Part shown: positions 32,581 through 33,995 of the stretch, one piece after another
Layout of the letters: each line of letters starts with the position of its first letter
Position numbering within the stretch: the first letter of the stretch is position 1
Assembly (NCBI GenBank): GCA_023401495.1
Contig: JAEXDU010000061.1
Coordinates: 1 to 33,995 of the forward strand
Reading direction: 5' to 3'
DNA length: 33,995 bases
From: Bacillota bacterium
GTDB taxonomy: Bacteria; Bacillota; Clostridia; Oscillospirales; Acutalibacteraceae
Position numbers and translations under genes: made by a program
Notes under the pieces: model-generated
Databases searched by the model: none
What the model saw: the letters and a program-made list of their open reading frames with translations, nothing else
Told to the model about the DNA's origin: nothing

Positions 32581-33450
32581 TTAATATCCCGCCACGGCGC
32601 GCAGCTGCGCACAAAAGACCGTGACCAGGAGGGTATTGTTCGCGTTTTGATCCATGCGGCGGCGGGTCTGGATGCTGAGCTCCGTCAGCGCCAAAAGGCG
32701 GTCGCGGGTCAGTTGGCGGGCCAGCTCCTGCGCAGAAGGATCGCGGGTAAGCGAGGTTCCGCCGGCGCGCAGCACGGCGGCGTCGCGGAACAGCACCGTC
32801 AGGCGGTCGAGCACCTGGCGCAGCAGCTCGCGATTCTGGATCAGCGGCGCGCATGTTTTCAGCACCGCGGACTCATCCGGCAGAGGAAGCTCGCGCAGAA
32901 TCTGCGCGGCCAGTGCCTCGGCCTCAGGGTGATCTCCGGATTGCTCCCGGGGCTCCAGTGTCAAAATCAGCGAACGGGAGCGGATGGTGGGCAGCAGCGC
33001 GGAGGCAGACGGGCATGTGAGAATAAACAAAATCCCCTCGGGGGGCTCTTCCAAAATTTTCAGCAGGGCATTCTGCGCCTGTTCGGACATGGTTTGAGCC
33101 TCAAACAGGCAGTATACTTTTCGGGAAGCCTCGTTCGGCTTGATATACGCGTCGGAACGAACGCGGCGCACGGCATCCACGTGGAACGACCGCGCGGCAG
33201 TGCCGCCGCTTTCCACAATAATGTCGGGGTGCGACCCCGCTTTGGCCTTGACGCAGGCTGGGCACACACCGCAGGGGCGCTCACCCTGGGCGGTGCAGAC
33301 GCAGGCTCTGGCCAGAATCTGCGCCAGAGTACGCTTGCCGCTGCCGGGCGGCCCCTCCAGAATCACCGCGTGAGGCAGGCGATCCTGTTCCAGCGCAAGC
33401 GAAAGCTGCTGACGCAGGGAATCGTTACCGAAAAATCCTTCAAAGATCAT
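32581..33450 (-). CDS. holB: DNA polymerase III delta-prime subunit
   Basis: 289 residues. AAA+ clamp-loader protein: Walker A LEGPPGSGKRTLAQ, a zinc module CGVCPAC plus an upstream Cys, a sensor-type region MSEQAQNALLKILEEPP and a C-terminal helical domain. It forms part of the clamp loader with tau/gamma and delta. The ATG overlaps the darA stop (ATGA). Confidence 0.95.
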   Translation of the reverse strand: MIFEGFFGNDSLRQQLSLALEQDRLPHAVILEGPPGSGKRTLAQILARACVCTAQGERPCGVCPACVKAKAGSHPDIIVESGGTAARSFHVDAVRRVRSDAYIKPNEASRKVYCLFEAQTMSEQAQNALLKILEEPPEGILFILTCPSASALLPTIRSRSLILTLEPREQSGDHPEAEALAAQILRELPLPDESAVLKTCAPLIQNRELLRQVLDRLTVLFRDAAVLRAGGTSLTRDPSAQELARQLTRDRLLALTELSIQTRRRMDQNANNTLLVTVFCAQLRAVAGY

Positions 33451-33770
33451 ACTTTTTCATACCGCTCAACATTCATTACAAAAATAGTCGATCCACCGAC
33501 CGTGACCTCCACGGGGAAGGAGGCGTAAAGCCCCATATCCATGGCAGAAGCGCTGGGCACGATCTGGGTTCGGCGGCTGCTGTGAGCGGCAATCTCGGAA
33601 ATGACCTCTTCCACTTTATCGTCCTCTACACCGGCGATAAAGGTGGTGTTGCCGGCTTTTAAAAAACCGCCGGTCGTCGCCAGTTTTGTGATGGGGAAGT
33701 GCTTTTTCGTCAATGCGGCCTGTACCGTGGCACTGTCGTCACTGCTGACAATGGCAAGGATCAGTTTCAT
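33447..33770 (-). CDS. darA: Cyclic-di-AMP receptor, PII-like
   Basis: 107 residues, GGAGGG upstream. The PII-like fold has KLILAIVSSDDSATVQAAL, KLATTGGFLKAGNTTFIAGV and VGGSTIFVMNVERYEKV, matching DarA/PstA (YaaQ), a trimeric c-di-AMP-binding protein of Firmicutes. It lacks the long uridylylated loop of true PII proteins. It is coupled to holB, as in B. subtilis, where yaaR lies between them; here yaaR is absent. Confidence 0.94.
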   Translation of the reverse strand: MKLILAIVSSDDSATVQAALTKKHFPITKLATTGGFLKAGNTTFIAGVEDDKVEEVISEIAAHSSRRTQIVPSASAMDMGLYASFPVEVTVGGSTIFVMNVERYEKV

Positions 33771-33830
33771 AATATATCCCTCCTATACAGGTTGCGGAAC
33801 GTTTTAAAAAGCGAAAATAGGGTATCTGAT

Positions 33831-33995
33831 TTATTTTACCACTTTCAATGAAAAAATGCCATACCCACGTAAAAAGTCAGCAATTTCGTCCGTAATTTTT
33901 TCTCCGGGCATCACTACCGGCACGCCGGGCGGGCATGGGCAGGCTGTTTCTGCTGCGGTTCTGCCGACGGCAGACGCGAGAGGGAGCTCTTCTGC
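33831..33995 (-). CDS. Orn/Lys/Arg decarboxylase, C-terminal part (partial)
   Basis: 54 residues are in the window; the gene runs off the right edge. The end CPCPPGVPVVMPGEKIT followed by a short tail matches the C-terminal domain of the PLP-dependent Orn/Lys/Arg decarboxylases such as B. subtilis YaaO. It is followed by darA after 60 bp with no terminator, so the genes may be co-transcribed. In B. subtilis yaaO and tmk precede yaaQ; here tmk is not between them. Confidence 0.88.
   Translation of the reverse strand, partial: AEELPLASAVGRTAAETACPCPPGVPVVMPGEKITDEIADFLRGYGIFSLKVVK

Noticed and set aside
1..33995. tRNA and rRNA genes
   Set aside because: I found no T-loop/acceptor pattern or rRNA segment anywhere in the window by reading; a tRNAscan run would settle it.

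Overview
The window looks like chromosome from a low-to-mid-GC, strictly anaerobic Clostridia member, most likely an Oscillospiraceae-type organism. This is an inference from a two-cluster clostridial ferredoxin, a rubrerythrin, an ECF thiamine S-component under a TPP riboswitch, DUF975 and RicT/DarA proteins, and strong AGGAGG ribosome binding sites. I cannot name the genus.

Layout. 1-800 is a non-coding repeat island. 804-3940 (minus) is a glycosyltransferase fused to UDP-glucose dehydrogenase plus a zinc-phospholipase-like protein. 4050-7692 (minus) is a candidate structured RNA, a small membrane protein, a histidine-ammonia-lyase homologue that has lost its MIO triad (best read as ergothionase) and a BCCT betaine-type transporter. 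A divergent sigma-54 activator lies at 8026-9678. 9735-11308 (minus) holds an iron alcohol dehydrogenase and a VOC protein. 12017-17986 (plus) is a sugar-type operon: FCD/GntR regulator, binding lipoprotein, two permeases, split transketolase, cupin. 18336-21551 (plus) is ilvBNC. 21926-25919 holds a DUF975 membrane protein, thiT with TPP riboswitch, a HAD phosphatase, a FlK-like thioesterase and an acyltransferase-like membrane protein. 26000-27094 is ychF. 27200-28050 is a second repeat island, followed by a candidate structured RNA (about 28429-28690). 28997-33995 (minus) is rubrerythrin, rsmI, trmN6, ferredoxin, ricT, holB, darA and the C-terminus of an Orn/Lys/Arg decarboxylase. This last order resembles the yaaO-yaaQ-holB-yaaT-yabB-yabC neighbourhood of Bacillus subtilis.

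The most interesting system is the divergent locus at 4270-9678. The lyase keeps the HAL fold and reads straight through the MIO region with Ala-Ser-Gly deleted. It sits 3' of a BCCT (trimethylammonium-compound) carrier, behind a near-consensus -24/-12 promoter, with a 19-bp perfect palindrome about 110 bp further upstream and a PAS-AAA+-Fis activator pointing away. Together these fit uptake of ergothioneine and its cleavage to thiourocanate and trimethylamine, induced through sigma-54. The other notable items are the GT-UGD fusion, the kinase-less split-transketolase operon, and two intergenic repeat islands sharing a multi-hairpin element next to tandem repeats of 114-121 bp.
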